From positions 1 to 27,114 of the IMG/VR virus record IMGVR_UViG_3300013125_000039: 27,114 nt of DNA; one strand, written 5' to 3'. A model generated the notes under the pieces. It saw nothing but the letters and a program-made list of their open reading frames with translations, did no database searches and was not told the DNA's origin. The position numbers and the translations under genes are program-made. Shown here in pieces: positions 8,365 to 14,216 of this stretch. Numbering within the stretch: the first letter of the stretch is position 1; each line of letters begins with the position of its first letter. This DNA is from a virus.

Positions 8365-8696
8365 TTCTCCTCCTTCTTAGGTGAATTTATTACCTCATTA
8401 TAAACAGTATTCATTAAAATGAATCTGCATGATTGTCTTTGAAATTGACAAACATTTCCTTTAGCTTTATTAATAATTTCAATCTGCTGACTTCTTGTTA
8501 GTTTTAAAAGCCCTTCAAACATAGCATTCATGTCTTTCATAACTGCTGCAGCGCATCCTCCTGCCTTTCCCATGCTTACGTTAATCCATAAAAGGTCTTC
8601 AGAATCGGCTTGTCGAGCAAAGGTGATATAAAGATTTCCACATGCAGACATTTTTTTGTAAGTAATAGATGGAAATAAAATACCCTCTTTAATCAT
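8361..8696 (-). CDS. TSCPD-domain protein (ribonucleotide-reductase C-terminal-type domain, stand-alone)
   Basis: 111 residues. The segment CGNLYITF followed by a GKAGGCAAA motif (about residues 44-52) and a C-terminal KGNVCQFQRQSC matches the layout of the TSCPD domain found at the C-terminus of class II (NrdJ) reductases and as stand-alone phage proteins. No reductase catalytic subunit lies in the window. A regulatory or metal-binding role in nucleotide metabolism is possible. It overlaps the genes on both sides by 4-8 nt. The assignment rests on motif recall. Confidence 0.6.
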   Translation of the reverse strand: MIKEGILFPSITYKKMSACGNLYITFARQADSEDLLWINVSMGKAGGCAAAVMKDMNAMFEGLLKLTRSQQIEIINKAKGNVCQFQRQSCRFILMNTVYNEVINSPKKEEK

Positions 8697-9012
8697 TTCT
8701 TTCCTTTCTTTTTACTTCTGAAATCCACCAAGTTTTTGTGTTTGGTTTAAATCTTAAATATGAAACTCCATCAATATCAAGGTTAAACGCTCTTCCTTTT
8801 TTAATTTCATCTCTAAGCTCTTCTATGGTAATTGAACATTGCAAAACTTTTGGGTCTTGTGTAAAATTGTCTTTAAGAAAAAATATAAGTAAGAATAAGA
8901 CAAAAATGAATATAAGACAAAGAGAAGAATAAGAGCAGAAAGAAGAAGCATAGGTAGACAATAACTTACTCCCTCTTCTTTTTATTTGGAGAAACTTTCT
9001 GCTCTTTTTCAT
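8689..9012 (-). CDS. Small single-pass membrane protein (107 aa)
   Basis: A basic N-terminus is followed by one clear transmembrane segment (LCLIFIFVLFLLIFFL, about residues 32-47), then a polar C-terminal domain containing ITIEELRDEIKKGRAFNLD. I chose ATG 9012, just after the upstream TAG; an in-frame TTG lies 12 nt earlier. The positive-inside rule suggests an N-in, C-out topology. Function unknown; its place between replication genes is unusual for a lysis protein. Confidence 0.6.
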   Translation of the reverse strand: MKKSRKFLQIKRRGSKLLSTYASSFCSYSSLCLIFIFVLFLLIFFLKDNFTQDPKVLQCSITIEELRDEIKKGRAFNLDIDGVSYLRFKPNTKTWWISEVKRKERND

Positions 9013-9013
9013 A

Positions 9014-9406
9014 CTACGCCGCAAAAACCTTTGTTATCGTGGCTTTTACATCATATCCAGGGTCTTCCTTTAAAGCAACTTTAATCCCAATGGTCTTTCC
9101 AAGAATGTCTTCATTAAGACCACATCCAAGAGCTTTATAGAATGACTTTGCAAAACCAAGACTTTTCTCAGAAAAGTAAAGGTCGTGCCAGATGTTTCCC
9201 TGACCAGGAATGTTTATTGTGATATGCATTCTCGCAAGGTTTGGGTCTGCGTTATTGAAATCTTCTTGCGAAACAGTCGTAGTTCCTTTGTTATTCCATT
9301 TCTGACCAGTTTTTATCTGGTATTCCACTTTCTGGATTGTGCCAGTATGTGCACCTTCTCCAACACCATCACTCACTTTTGTTAAATCAATGTCTAATAT
9401 TCCCAT
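9014..9406 (-). CDS. DUF669-like protein, putative single-stranded DNA-binding protein
   Basis: 130 residues beginning MGILDIDLTKV, then a beta-rich core with GNIWHDLYFSEKSLGFAKSF and GKTIGIKVALKEDPGYDVKATI. This is the pattern of DUF669, a phage family believed to be OB-fold single-strand binding proteins that travel with Sak4-like ATPases. That ATPase is encoded just upstream (9596-10360), which supports the call. It would coat single-stranded DNA during replication or recombination. Family membership is recognised by eye. Confidence 0.65.
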   Translation of the reverse strand: MGILDIDLTKVSDGVGEGAHTGTIQKVEYQIKTGQKWNNKGTTTVSQEDFNNADPNLARMHITINIPGQGNIWHDLYFSEKSLGFAKSFYKALGCGLNEDILGKTIGIKVALKEDPGYDVKATITKVFAA

Positions 9407-9433
9407 TTCTTTAACCCCTTCTTAGCTAAAAAT

Positions 9434-9453
9434 ATCATTTCTAATGAAATGAT
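9434..9453 (-). terminator. Weak hairpin, possible terminator or attenuator
   Basis: Read on the minus strand, ATCATTTC-ATTA-GAAATGAT forms an 8-bp stem with a 4-nt loop directly after the stop of the 48-aa gene and is followed by ATTTTT. The stem is AT-rich, so termination would be partial at best. It lies inside a run of co-directional genes. Confidence 0.35.
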
Positions 9454-9599
9454 TAATCTTCTCTTATTTCGTGGATATCATCTTCAAGGCTATTGATTTC
9501 ATCTTCAAGGCTTCTGATTTCTGCTAAGGCATTACAAAGAGGACATTTTTCTTTACCACCAAAGGCAATTTCTATGTGCCCATTACAACAAGTCTTCAT
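9453..9599 (-). CDS. Tiny zinc-knuckle plus coiled-coil protein (48 aa)
   Basis: ATG at 9599 overlaps the stop of the Sak4-like gene as ATGA. The product starts MKTCCNGHIEIAF, continues with CPLCNAL, and ends in a short acidic coiled coil (EIRSLEDEINSLEDD). The CC...CPLC arrangement would bind one zinc. Small proteins of this layout occur in replication regions of other phages (recalled, not searched). Function unknown. Confidence 0.6.
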   Translation of the reverse strand: MKTCCNGHIEIAFGGKEKCPLCNALAEIRSLEDEINSLEDDIHEIRED

Positions 9600-10360
9600 T
9601 TTATTTCTCCTATTTTTAAATATTTACTCAGCTCTTGAAAAGTTGCTGGTTTAATTGTTTCAGGCATAGATAAACGTGACCCTGCTTGGAAAAATCCTGT
9701 CTTTTTTGTTTTCCATACATAATCACCACCCTCAACCTTTTGTCTGTAAAATTCATCAATATCTTTGGGGAGATTTCTTCCCATATTTCTGCTTGGCCCA
9801 ACTGCATACTCCAAAAGCTGTCCTGTCATTTCATCCTTTTCAAGTTCCACATGGTCAATTAAAACAATGAAAGAAAGTGAGAGAGCTTTTAGTGTGGGAA
9901 GAAACTGCCCTAAGAGCACTCCTTCAAGTGTTCCATAATCAACAATACGTAAAGCTGGAATATTGTTTATCTTCATTAGAGTTTCTTTCCAGTTCCTGAA
10001 AACACTTGAAAGGCTGTCAATAACAAGAGTTTTATATCCTTTTTCGTTTTTCTCCAAACTATGCATTATATCATTAAATTTCTTAATGATTTCTGGAGAT
10101 TCATGAACGTGTTTTGGTGGAACACCTGAACCACCCCTGCCCATGTCTGTTACAAAACTTAACTCTTGCACAGTTTGCTTTTTCATTTCAACGACATCAA
10201 TTTTTTCCCAATCTAAAACAACCAGCTTGCCATCTTTTCCCTTAGCGTTTTTAACTGATTCAAAACCACCATCATAATCAAGATAAAGCATAGGCTTTGG
10301 GAATGTTCCTGCTGAAACACTTTTTCCTGTGAAACTTTCTCCTACAAGCATAAAAAGCAT
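9596..10360 (-). CDS. Sak4-like RecA/Rad51-family recombinase ATPase (AAA_24-like)
   Basis: 254 residues. The Walker A motif is GESFTGKS (residues 7-14), Walker B is TLVIDSLSS (about residues 111-119), and a later IVLIDHVE strand fits the RecA fold core. This is the size and motif pattern of phage Sak4-type single-strand annealing/recombination ATPases. They act with a single-strand binding protein, here the DUF669-like gene two genes downstream. A RecB-type nuclease is encoded three genes upstream, giving a compact recombination set. GGAGGTG lies upstream of the start; a second ATG three codons in is possible. Confidence 0.8.
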   Translation of the reverse strand: MLFMLVGESFTGKSVSAGTFPKPMLYLDYDGGFESVKNAKGKDGKLVVLDWEKIDVVEMKKQTVQELSFVTDMGRGGSGVPPKHVHESPEIIKKFNDIMHSLEKNEKGYKTLVIDSLSSVFRNWKETLMKINNIPALRIVDYGTLEGVLLGQFLPTLKALSLSFIVLIDHVELEKDEMTGQLLEYAVGPSRNMGRNLPKDIDEFYRQKVEGGDYVWKTKKTGFFQAGSRLSMPETIKPATFQELSKYLKIGEIK

Positions 10361-10361
10361 T

Positions 10362-10556
10362 TTACTTTTTCACCTCCTTTTGTTTGTCCCATTCACGAAA
10401 GCATTTTCTAAGAAACTTATCCCTGTCAAAGTTCTCATATGCCTCCTGTAAATAGGTAGATATTATTGCAAAAGTCATTTCATAGTCATAGTCTTCAAAT
10501 TCTTTTGCAAGCTTAATTACTGCTTGAACAAGATGTTCATAATCTCTCTTTGTCAT
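10362..10556 (-). CDS. Small acidic helical protein (64 aa)
   Basis: A short protein rich in Glu, Asp and Lys, predicted all-helical, ending CFREWDKQKEVKK. It has an AGGAG site before the ATG and ends one base before the ATG of the Sak4-like gene. No family recognised. Confidence 0.55.
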   Translation of the reverse strand: MTKRDYEHLVQAVIKLAKEFEDYDYEMTFAIISTYLQEAYENFDRDKFLRKCFREWDKQKEVKK

Positions 10557-10572
10557 TGTTGTTTTCTCCTAT

Positions 10573-10869
10573 TTAGAATGTGACATCACACTTGTTAGCT
10601 TCAACCCATTTAACCCATCTTGGCATAAGTGTTTCTGTTAATGAAACATCAACTATAACATGGTCTACAACCATAGTAATATTTTTCACTTCATCATTTT
10701 CTTCATACCTTACTTTAACTTTATAAACAAAAATATCAAAAAACTTAATGCCCCAAGAACGGCACTCTGCATCAATATTCCACTCTACAGATGCAGAAAC
10801 ATTTGTCCATTCATCGGGATAATCCTCAACCTCAACATCAGTTGTTAGAAAACCGTTTTCAAATAACAT
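10573..10869 (-). CDS. Hypothetical protein (98 aa), beta-rich
   Basis: I chose ATG 10869, which has GGGAGG 7 nt upstream and overlaps the end of the nuclease gene by 11 nt; an in-frame ATG at 10902 lies deeper in that gene. The protein alternates hydrophobic and charged residues, as in a beta-sandwich (VYKVKVRYEENDEVKNITMVVD), and is acidic. No family recognised. Confidence 0.6.
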   Translation of the reverse strand: MLFENGFLTTDVEVEDYPDEWTNVSASVEWNIDAECRSWGIKFFDIFVYKVKVRYEENDEVKNITMVVDHVIVDVSLTETLMPRWVKWVEANKCDVTF

Positions 10870-11728
10870 TACACTGCCTCCCTTGAATTTCAATATGTTC
10901 AAAAGGATGCCATGCTTCTATTACATATTTACCAGGAATTTGAATCTCGTTTAATATATATGGATTTGGATATAAAGAGCACAATTCTTGGTAAGCACAT
11001 GAGTATCCAATAATAGGCTTACATGCTTCTGTGTTTTTTGGATGAAAGTTTTCTTTATTACATTCATAAATCTTATCATACCAAGAAGAGACATTCATAG
11101 ACCAATCAAAAGAGTCCCATTTTGTTTTAAGAACACGAATTGCTGGTTTTCTGCTTTTTGGGTTTTCGTGAATATGAATAACATCAAGAACACCCCCAAA
11201 AGGTCTTTCTCCATAAATTGTCTCAAGAGCAGTGATGTATCCCTCCATTTGAAGGTTTGGGTCAACACGCTCAAGCCATCCTTCTCCAGCAATAGTTGTT
11301 GTTTTATGTTCCATAATTCCAAGACCAAGAAAAGGAGATTTTATAATTCTATCTATTTTGCCAATGAAAGTAAAATCCTCTTTGCTGGCTTTAACATCAA
11401 GAGCAAAGCCTACTTCAACATCTATTGTTTTATATGCTTCATCTTTCCATCTTTCAAAGTAAGCTTTTAAAGCTTCTATTCCTGTTGTGAGATTGCGTTT
11501 AGGGTCTTCGTCTATAAGAGATTTCATTTCTTCTTTAAAAATGCATAAAGCCTTTTCTTCGGAATTTTCTTTATTCCACACAGCAAGTGCAGCATGAACA
11601 GCTTTGCCAAAATGGAGTGCTATTCCTGGAACTTGAAGGTGTTTATGCATTCTCCAATAATATGCTCTTGGGCATTTCATAAACAAAGTCAAGGTTGAGT
11701 AATCAAGCCAATTTAGTTTGGTTTCCAT
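10859..11728 (-). CDS. PD-(D/E)XK nuclease, RecB/Cas4-like, with four cysteines for an Fe-S cluster
   Basis: 289 residues. The nuclease core shows FGKAVHAAL (H45), FIGKIDRI (D126), IMEHKTT (E140, K142) and Q160xxGY. Cysteines at 19, 236, 244 and 250 follow the split pattern (one N-terminal, three C-terminal) of AddB/Cas4-type nucleases that hold a 4Fe-4S cluster. It probably resects DNA ends for recombination together with the Sak4-like ATPase downstream. No Cas1 or CRISPR repeat is present, so this is not a CRISPR gene. The start overlaps the stop of the upstream gene as TAATG. Confidence 0.85.
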   Translation of the reverse strand: METKLNWLDYSTLTLFMKCPRAYYWRMHKHLQVPGIALHFGKAVHAALAVWNKENSEEKALCIFKEEMKSLIDEDPKRNLTTGIEALKAYFERWKDEAYKTIDVEVGFALDVKASKEDFTFIGKIDRIIKSPFLGLGIMEHKTTTIAGEGWLERVDPNLQMEGYITALETIYGERPFGGVLDVIHIHENPKSRKPAIRVLKTKWDSFDWSMNVSSWYDKIYECNKENFHPKNTEACKPIIGYSCAYQELCSLYPNPYILNEIQIPGKYVIEAWHPFEHIEIQGRQCNVI

Positions 11729-11946
11729 TATAATTTTCCTATGTAGTAGAGGTCTTCAGCGTTAATTGTCTGCGTAAAAAATTCTTCTTGCTCTACACAA
11801 ATGTAAGCTAACCTACAATGTTCTGTCACACGTGGTTGCACACTTACAATCGCAAGAGAACCAACTTCCATGTGATGAGGTGCAAATTTATTTTTAGGAT
11901 TTCTTCCTATGATTAAAACAACATCATTTTCTTTATATTTTCTCAT
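11728..11946 (-). CDS. Small hypothetical protein (72 aa), SH3-like
   Basis: The start MRKYKENDVVLIIGRN and a central VGSLAIVSV strand look like a small SH3-type barrel. Its ribosome site (AAGGAGG) lies just beyond a strong double hairpin (11966-12076), so that structure forms its 5' leader. Its stop overlaps the nuclease start. Function unknown. Confidence 0.55.
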   Translation of the reverse strand: MRKYKENDVVLIIGRNPKNKFAPHHMEVGSLAIVSVQPRVTEHCRLAYICVEQEEFFTQTINAEDLYYIGKL

Positions 11947-11965
11947 ATTTCCTCCTTTTTATTTA

Positions 11966-12076
11966 GTGGAGAGGCTGGAAAGCATTTTTTATGCTTCCAG
12001 TAATTTCCTCTCCACTTGACTAATTATGTCTTATTGAGGAAAGGTTTCAAAATGCAATCCTCAGAAGCATAATTAG
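11966..12076 (-). ncRNA. Tandem nested hairpins: structured leader or processing element
   Basis: Two adjacent hairpins fill the gap between two minus-strand genes. Hairpin one: GTGGAGAGG (11966-11974) pairs with CCTCTCCAC (12007-12015) and encloses CTGGAAAGCAT (11975-11985) paired with ATGCTTCCAG (11991-12000) with one bulged base. Hairpin two: CTAATTATG (12020-12028) pairs with CATAATTAG (12068-12076) and encloses TGAGGA (12035-12040) with TCCTCA (12058-12063). Neither is followed by a T-run on either strand, so a simple terminator is unlikely. The right arm of hairpin two includes the stop codon of the upstream gene. It could be an RNase III site, a translational regulator of the downstream gene, or an unclassified RNA. 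Confidence 0.55.
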
Positions 12077-12423
12077 CTCTGCAACATAGCCATAATTTCT
12101 TCTTTTGTCTTGCCTTTTGCAAGAAGTTCCTTCATTAATCCTATAAGAGCTTTCTGGCTGACACCAGAAGATGACCTCTCTCTGCCTATACCTGGTGTGA
12201 AACTATTAACCATTTCTTGTGCCTGCTCCTCGTTTTCAGCTTCATAACACAACCTTCTTGCATCTATTGTAACCTGTGCAAGACACTTTTTCAAAACTAC
12301 TTCTTCTCCCCATACCTGTATTGCTTCTTCTGCAGTTTCAGGGAAATTCATGGAGACTGTTCCAGTCTGTGGTTCTGCTCCTTCTGGAACTTTAATACTG
12401 TAATTGATGTTTGTTGCTTTCAT
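12073..12423 (-). CDS. Hypothetical protein (116 aa), possibly related to the 132-aa protein at 17138-17536
   Basis: An N-terminal beta-rich part (GTVSMNFPETAEEAIQVWGE) is followed by a helix with two cysteines and a C-terminal helical hairpin, LMKELLAKGKTKEEIMAML. The 132-aa gene nearest the early promoter has the same order: a short strand, EKEALEHILKTF, and a C-terminal MFKGMSKVQIAEKL. The resemblance is weak but runs through the whole length. GGAGG lies 9 nt before the ATG. Function unknown. Confidence 0.6.
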   Translation of the reverse strand: MKATNINYSIKVPEGAEPQTGTVSMNFPETAEEAIQVWGEEVVLKKCLAQVTIDARRLCYEAENEEQAQEMVNSFTPGIGRERSSSGVSQKALIGLMKELLAKGKTKEEIMAMLQS

Positions 12424-12452
12424 ATATGAAAGCCTCCTTTAAAATGAAATTA

Positions 12453-12470
12453 AAACACCTAATGGTGTTT
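12453..12470 (-). terminator. Possible intrinsic terminator / attenuator hairpin
   Basis: On the minus strand AAACACC-ATTA-GGTGTTT forms a 7-bp stem with a 4-nt loop and runs into TTAATTTCATTTT. It lies after the stop of the zinc-finger gene and before the ribosome site of the 116-aa gene, so it could reduce read-through between them. Confidence 0.4.
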
Positions 12471-12498
12471 CTGGTCATAAAGCTATTGAAAATACTTT

Positions 12499-12867
12499 TT
12501 ATCCTCCTTTCCTTTTCATGTTTTCTACAAAACTTAAAACCAAAGAGACAATACTTTCCTTTTCTTTTTTCATTAATTCTTCTTCACAAAATTTACAAGA
12601 AAGAACTGAAACCTCTTTTTCATAGTATTCTTTAGGCTCACCTTCAAGAAGAATATCGAAAGGATGTGTTTCTGTGAATACTTTTCCACATAAGCGACAA
12701 AGGTATTTGTAATGCATTAAAACAGTATGATATTGGTATTTACATTTTTTTCTTTTAGACTTAGGTGCTTCTGGCTTTTCTTCATATGTTTGTGCTAATT
12801 TGAGTAAGGCAGCTTTCGCTTCTGTATTTAGAGCTAAAACAAGGGCATCAATTTCACTATTATCCAT
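12499..12867 (-). CDS. Zinc-finger protein (122 aa)
   Basis: From ATG 12867 (MDNSEIDALV) with AGGAG upstream. An N-terminal helix precedes a basic patch (PKSKRKKCKYQYH). A CRLCG knuckle then pairs with CKFC about 35 residues later, a split zinc ribbon. An in-frame start at 12930 would place the promoter inside the gene, so the shorter form is preferred. It is the first gene behind the sigma70 promoter at 12902-12930. The role is unknown; nucleic-acid binding is plausible. Confidence 0.7.
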   Translation of the reverse strand: MDNSEIDALVLALNTEAKAALLKLAQTYEEKPEAPKSKRKKCKYQYHTVLMHYKYLCRLCGKVFTETHPFDILLEGEPKEYYEKEVSVLSCKFCEEELMKKEKESIVSLVLSFVENMKRKGG

Positions 12868-12901
12868 TTTTTCTCCTAAGTTTTTAGTTGATGTTAGAAA
12901 T

Positions 12902-12930
12902 AGTTTAACTTTTTTGTCGCCTTTTGTCAA
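12902..12930 (-). promoter_or_regulatory. Sigma70-type promoter, minus strand
   Basis: TTGACA (12930-12925), a 17-nt spacer and TAAACT (12907-12902). The -35 box is a perfect consensus match and the -10 box matches 4 of 6. Transcription would start near 12895, about 28 nt before the ATG at 12867. It would drive the zinc-finger gene and probably the replication genes beyond. Confidence 0.75.
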
Positions 12931-12973
12931 GAACTTTTACAAATTTTGCCCAAAACTTGTTTAAATGACTTTT

Positions 12974-13171
12974 TTACACACATACAAGCTTTGTTTCCTC
13001 AGTTCGTGTTTCAATGACTTTTCCCGTAGGTTTGTAATAACAGCCCTTAGCAAGATAAAAATCAACATCAAACTCTTTAAAGCGATAACATGTATCAGAT
13101 AGTTTTTCTGGTTCTTCGTTTAAAAATATAGAAATATCTGTTATAAAACCACAAATCGCTTCCATTCCCAT
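12974..13171 (-). CDS. Small hypothetical protein (65 aa)
   Basis: Begins MGMEAICGFITDISIF; mixed alpha/beta with three cysteines and no clear motif. It overlaps the upstream gene by 31 nt and has no strong ribosome site of its own, so it may depend on coupled translation. No family recognised. Confidence 0.5.
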   Translation of the reverse strand: MGMEAICGFITDISIFLNEEPEKLSDTCYRFKEFDVDFYLAKGCYYKPTGKVIETRTEETKLVCV

Positions 13172-13356
13172 TCAACTAATCTTATTGTGACAAGTCTTAG
13201 ACCCCCAAACTGTGGATGTATTTCAGGTTTATTAAATTGTGTAGGTGGAGCAACATATTGGATTAAATGCTCTAAAAATGTCCCAATTTTAATCATGTCT
13301 GAAACGTTCTTATTATGTCTGGTTTCCAGTTCCACAAGCCTTTTAATAAATGTCAT
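13141..13356 (-). CDS. Small hypothetical protein (71 aa)
   Basis: Begins MTFIKRLVELETRHNKNVSDMIKIG, helical, then a Pro-rich middle (YVAPPTQFNKPEIHPQ) and a basic C-terminus. A strong AAAGGAGGAG site precedes the ATG, and the promoter with operator-like sequence at 13381-13432 lies directly upstream, so this is the first gene of a regulated transcript. Function unknown. Confidence 0.55.
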   Translation of the reverse strand: MTFIKRLVELETRHNKNVSDMIKIGTFLEHLIQYVAPPTQFNKPEIHPQFGGLRLVTIRLVEWEWKRFVVL

Positions 13357-13380
13357 CTTTTCTCCTCCTTTAATTCTTGA

Positions 13381-13401
13381 AATGACTGTTTTAAACTGAA
13401 A
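13381..13401 (-). promoter_or_regulatory. Operator-like 21-mer, copy 1
   Basis: On the minus strand the element ends CAGTTTAAAACAGTCATT and begins 2 nt after the -10 box of the promoter at 13404-13432. The same 21 bp with one mismatch lies on the plus strand at 14179-14199, also 2 nt behind a -10 box. It has an imperfect dyad around CAGTTT/AAACAG. A regulator bound here would cover the transcription start. Confidence 0.6.
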
Positions 13402-13403
13402 AG

Positions 13404-13432
13404 GTTATAAGACAAGTGGCGTTATCTCTCAA
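13404..13432 (-). promoter_or_regulatory. Sigma70-type promoter, minus strand
   Basis: TTGAGA (13432-13427), a 17-nt spacer and TATAAC (13409-13404); both boxes match consensus at 5 of 6 positions. The operator-like 21-mer covers the expected start site. The -35 box sits in the loop of a weak hairpin (AAGTGG at 13414-13419 with a CCACTT downstream). It should drive the 71-aa and 65-aa genes. Confidence 0.7.
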
Positions 13433-13447
13433 CGTTACACCACTTAA

Positions 13448-13639
13448 TTAATCCTTGTTTTCAAATCCACATTCAGGGCAAATATTTGCTGTGTCTAAAT
13501 CAAATGGTTCAAAAGTGCCATATTCAAAAATACCTTCAACAAACCATTCTGCAGAGCATTTAGAACAGACATAAGCTACATTTGCATATTGCTTTCGTGG
13601 ATTTTCTATATGACTATCAAAATCATTGAATGTTGTCAT
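13448..13639 (-). CDS. Zinc-ribbon protein (63 aa)
   Basis: From ATG 13639 (MTTFNDFDSH) with AAGGAAG upstream. CSKC (residues 25-28) and CPEC (54-57) form a compact zinc ribbon, with an aromatic acidic stretch between. The frame stays open upstream through the hexamer array as a Val-Arg/Met repeat, but the ribosome site and the zinc-ribbon length support this start. The ATG overlaps the stop of the repeat-coded frame at 13636-13872 as ATGA. Confidence 0.7.
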   Translation of the reverse strand: MTTFNDFDSHIENPRKQYANVAYVCSKCSAEWFVEGIFEYGTFEPFDLDTANICPECGFENKD

Positions 13640-13872
13640 TTCTTCTTCCTTAACCATGACCTTGACCATGACCATGACCTTAACCCTGACCCTGACCCTA
13701 ACCATGACCCTGACCCTGACCCTGACCCTGACCATGACCTTGACCATGACTTTAACCCTGACCTTGACCATGACCATGACCTTAACCCTGACCCTGACCA
13801 TGACCTTGACTTTGACGTTGACCCTGACCATGACCCTGACCCTAAAAATCCTGCGAGAACACTTGCCTTCAT
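13636..13872 (-). CDS. Hexamer-encoded Ser-repeat protein, unit 1 (78 aa)
   Basis: The start is MKASVLAGFLGS, with GGAG 6 nt before the ATG inside the conserved core (13841-13884). Every second residue is then Ser or Leu, alternating with Gly, Trp, Arg or Lys, translated from 32 hexamers without an indel, and the frame ends WLRKKK. The stop overlaps the ATG of the zinc-ribbon gene and the start overlaps the stop of unit 2, both as ATGA. That geometry, the ribosome site and three further copies are the evidence for translation; the low-complexity sequence alone is not. The function is unknown. Another frame of the same strand is also open. Confidence 0.45.
   Translation of the reverse strand: MKASVLAGFLGSGSWSGSTSKSRSWSGSGLRSWSWSRSGLKSWSRSWSGSGSGSGSWLGSGSGLRSWSWSRSWLRKKK
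13649..13840. repeat. Hexanucleotide array A1, 32 units
   Basis: Uninterrupted hexamers on the plus strand with consensus CCTGAC and variants CATGAC, CTTGAC, CCTAAC, CTTAAC, TTTAAC, TTTGAC and GTTGAC. No partial unit occurs. Four C-tracts at 13708-13728 make a canonical G-quadruplex motif on the minus (mRNA) strand with TCA loops. The array lies between core 1 and the start of the zinc-ribbon gene. Confidence 0.95.
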
Positions 13873-13884
13873 CTTTGACTCCAA
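13841..13884 (-). repeat. Conserved 44-bp core, copy 1
   Basis: Identical over 44 bp to copy 2 at 14065-14108. On the minus strand it holds GGAGTCAAAG followed by ATGA, then the codons for KASVLAGFL. It therefore carries the end of one repeat frame and the ribosome site and start of the next. Confidence 0.9.
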
Positions 13885-14096
13885 CCTGACCCTGACCATG
13901 ACCATGACCTTGACCCTAACCATAACCCTGACCCTGACCCTGACCATGACCCTGACCCTAACCCTGACTTTGACCCTGACCATGACCCTGACCTTGACCC
14001 TGACCATGACCATGACCCTGACCCTAACCCTGACCCTGACCATGACCTTGACCCTGACCTTGACCCTAAAAATCCTGCGAGAACACTTGCCTTCAT
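13869..14096 (-). CDS. Hexamer-encoded Ser-repeat protein, unit 2 (75 aa)
   Basis: Starts MKASVLAGFLGS from core 2, runs through 30 hexamers as alternating Ser with Gly, Trp, Arg, Leu or Lys, and ends GSGWSQR. Its TGA overlaps the ATG of unit 1. It is the first unit after the 120-bp gap behind the HNH-like gene, so it needs read-through or a local promoter. The evidence and doubts are as for unit 1. The ending WSQR resembles the RSQK end of the gene at 14991-15350, which suggests that the tail of that gene was copied with the unit. Confidence 0.45.
   Translation of the reverse strand: MKASVLAGFLGSRSGSRSWSGSGLGSGSWSWSGSRSGSWSGSKSGLGSGSWSGSGSGLWLGSRSWSWSGSGWSQR
13885..14064. repeat. Hexanucleotide array A2, 30 units
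   Basis: Thirty consecutive hexamers of the CCTGAC family, including CCTAAC, CATAAC and TTTGAC variants, with no indel. It lies between cores 1 and 2. Confidence 0.95.
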
Positions 14097-14108
14097 CTTT
14101 GACTCCAA
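14065..14108 (-). repeat. Conserved 44-bp core, copy 2
   Basis: Perfect copy of core 1. Upstream on the minus strand it borders unique sequence (AGAGGTAACAATTTGGAG) rather than another array, so it marks one end of the repeat block. Confidence 0.9.
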
Positions 14109-14133
14109 ATTGTTACCTCTTCTTTCTTTTTTC

Positions 14134-14158
14134 TGGTGTGCCTACTATTGACACACCA
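14134..14158 (+). terminator. Hairpin with T-rich tail, possible plus-strand terminator
   Basis: TGGTGTG (14134-14140) pairs with CACACCA (14152-14158) over an 11-nt loop and is followed by AAATTTTTGTTTT. Its right arm overlaps the -35 box of the promoter at 14148-14176, so the two functions may compete. Read on the minus strand the hairpin is followed by an A-rich run and would not terminate. Confidence 0.35.
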
Positions 14159-14176
14159 AAATTTTTGTTTTATGAT
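14148..14176 (+). promoter_or_regulatory. Sigma70-type promoter, plus strand, antisense to the HNH-like gene
   Basis: TTGACA (14148-14153), a 17-nt spacer and TATGAT (14171-14176). The operator-like 21-mer starts 2 nt after the -10 box, exactly as in the minus-strand promoter at 13404-13432. No plus-strand gene follows. Transcripts would run antisense into the gene at 14217-14645 and perhaps the second repeat block. Confidence 0.6.
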
Positions 14177-14178
14177 TG

Positions 14179-14199
14179 TTTCAGTTTGAAACAGTCATT
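14179..14199 (+). promoter_or_regulatory. Operator-like 21-mer, copy 2
   Basis: Ends CAGTTTGAAACAGTCATT and matches copy 1 (13381-13401, opposite strand) at 20 of 21 positions. Within it GTTTC (14178-14182) and GAAAC (14188-14192) form a short dyad. Confidence 0.6.
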
Positions 14200-14216
14200 A
14201 GTTAAACGCAATCACT

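Noticed and set aside
8446-8475. TTGACA followed by TATTAA on the plus strand
   Set aside because: It lies inside the TSCPD coding sequence with no plus-strand gene after it, and its -10 box is poor.
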